Below, piece by piece: positions 63,911-64,000 of a DNA stretch of 64,000 nt; the stretch's first letter is position 1, and every line of letters begins with the position of its first letter. The position numbers and the translations under genes are program-made. The notes under the pieces are model-generated. The model was given only the letters and a program-made list of their open reading frames with translations. It made no database searches and was not told the DNA's origin. Origin of the DNA: Collinsella sp. BA40 (GTDB lineage Bacteria > Actinomycetota > Coriobacteriia > Coriobacteriales > Coriobacteriaceae); the NCBI RefSeq assembly GCF_008014645.1, contig NZ_VOWY01000013.1, positions 19,459 through 83,458 on the forward strand. Reading direction: 5' to 3'.

Positions 63911-64000
63911 GCCCGGGTCCTTTCTCCTAGGAAAACTGCGCTAGCTGTTAAGTGCCAAGACGTTGTTTACATCTCGATGGTGACAAATAGGGAGGGCTCC

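Overview
The window looks like one chromosome segment of a gut Actinobacterium of the class Coriobacteriia, most likely Collinsella or a close relative. This rests on GC-rich genes with good Shine-Dalgarno sites, CCA-encoding tRNA genes, the actinobacterial/firmicute whiA-yvcK-rapZ-uvrC block, and anaerobic metabolism (class III ribonucleotide reductase). The assignment is by pattern recognition; no search was run.

Layout. 1-3.1 kb: end of a D-3-phosphoglycerate dehydrogenase, a DUF1015 protein, a stand-alone TipAS-domain protein and an HdeD-like membrane protein. 3.9-15.1 kb: a complete type I-E CRISPR-Cas locus, all on the minus strand. In transcription order it is cas3, a gap holding a single CRISPR-like repeat, cas8e-cse2-cas7-cas5-cas6e-cas1-cas2, a short leader, and an array of 24 intact repeats that decays at its far end. 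A fragment of a DUF188 gene lies directly beside cas3, and an intact DUF188 gene lies about 0.8 kb further on, so the edge of the locus carries a rearrangement scar. 15.5-22 kb: an acidic hypothetical protein, the intact DUF188 gene, a His-rich heavy-metal permease, ucpA-like dehydrogenase, a DEDDh exonuclease and an XRE-LURP regulator. 22-25 kb: a Zn/Cd resistance cluster (ArsR repressor, small metallochaperone, P-type ATPase) behind a consensus promoter with two operators. 25-29.6 kb: an MFS transporter broken by an amber codon, a DtxR-type regulator, an FKBP isomerase, a uracil permease and a YgjP-type metallopeptidase.

29.7-35 kb: folate genes (folE, an HD phosphohydrolase, folB) and the anaerobic ribonucleotide reductase pair nrdD-nrdG with an upstream NrdR box. 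35.3-42.6 kb: six tRNA genes (Val, three identical Gly, Cys, Leu), a secreted C69 dipeptidase and a partner-switch pair (PAS-GAF-SpoIIE phosphatase plus a STAS-kinase fusion). 42.9-49 kb: an oligopeptide ABC transporter (oppA-oppB-oppC-oppD-oppF). 49.5-60.3 kb: secG, gpmI, tpiA, pgk, gapA, whiA, yvcK, rapZ, a truncated nanE and uvrC, which couple lower glycolysis, sporulation/division-type regulators and DNA repair in the usual conserved order. 60.3-64 kb: an ATP-grasp ligase, a FemAB-like transferase and a DegT-type aminotransferase, probably a cell-envelope cluster.

The most interesting signals are the lone, covariant CRISPR-like repeat in the upstream region of the Cascade operon, the DUF188 relic beside cas3, the HD phosphohydrolase inside the folate operon, the STAS-kinase fusion, and a shared TTGCA-type -35 element at five tRNA promoters.
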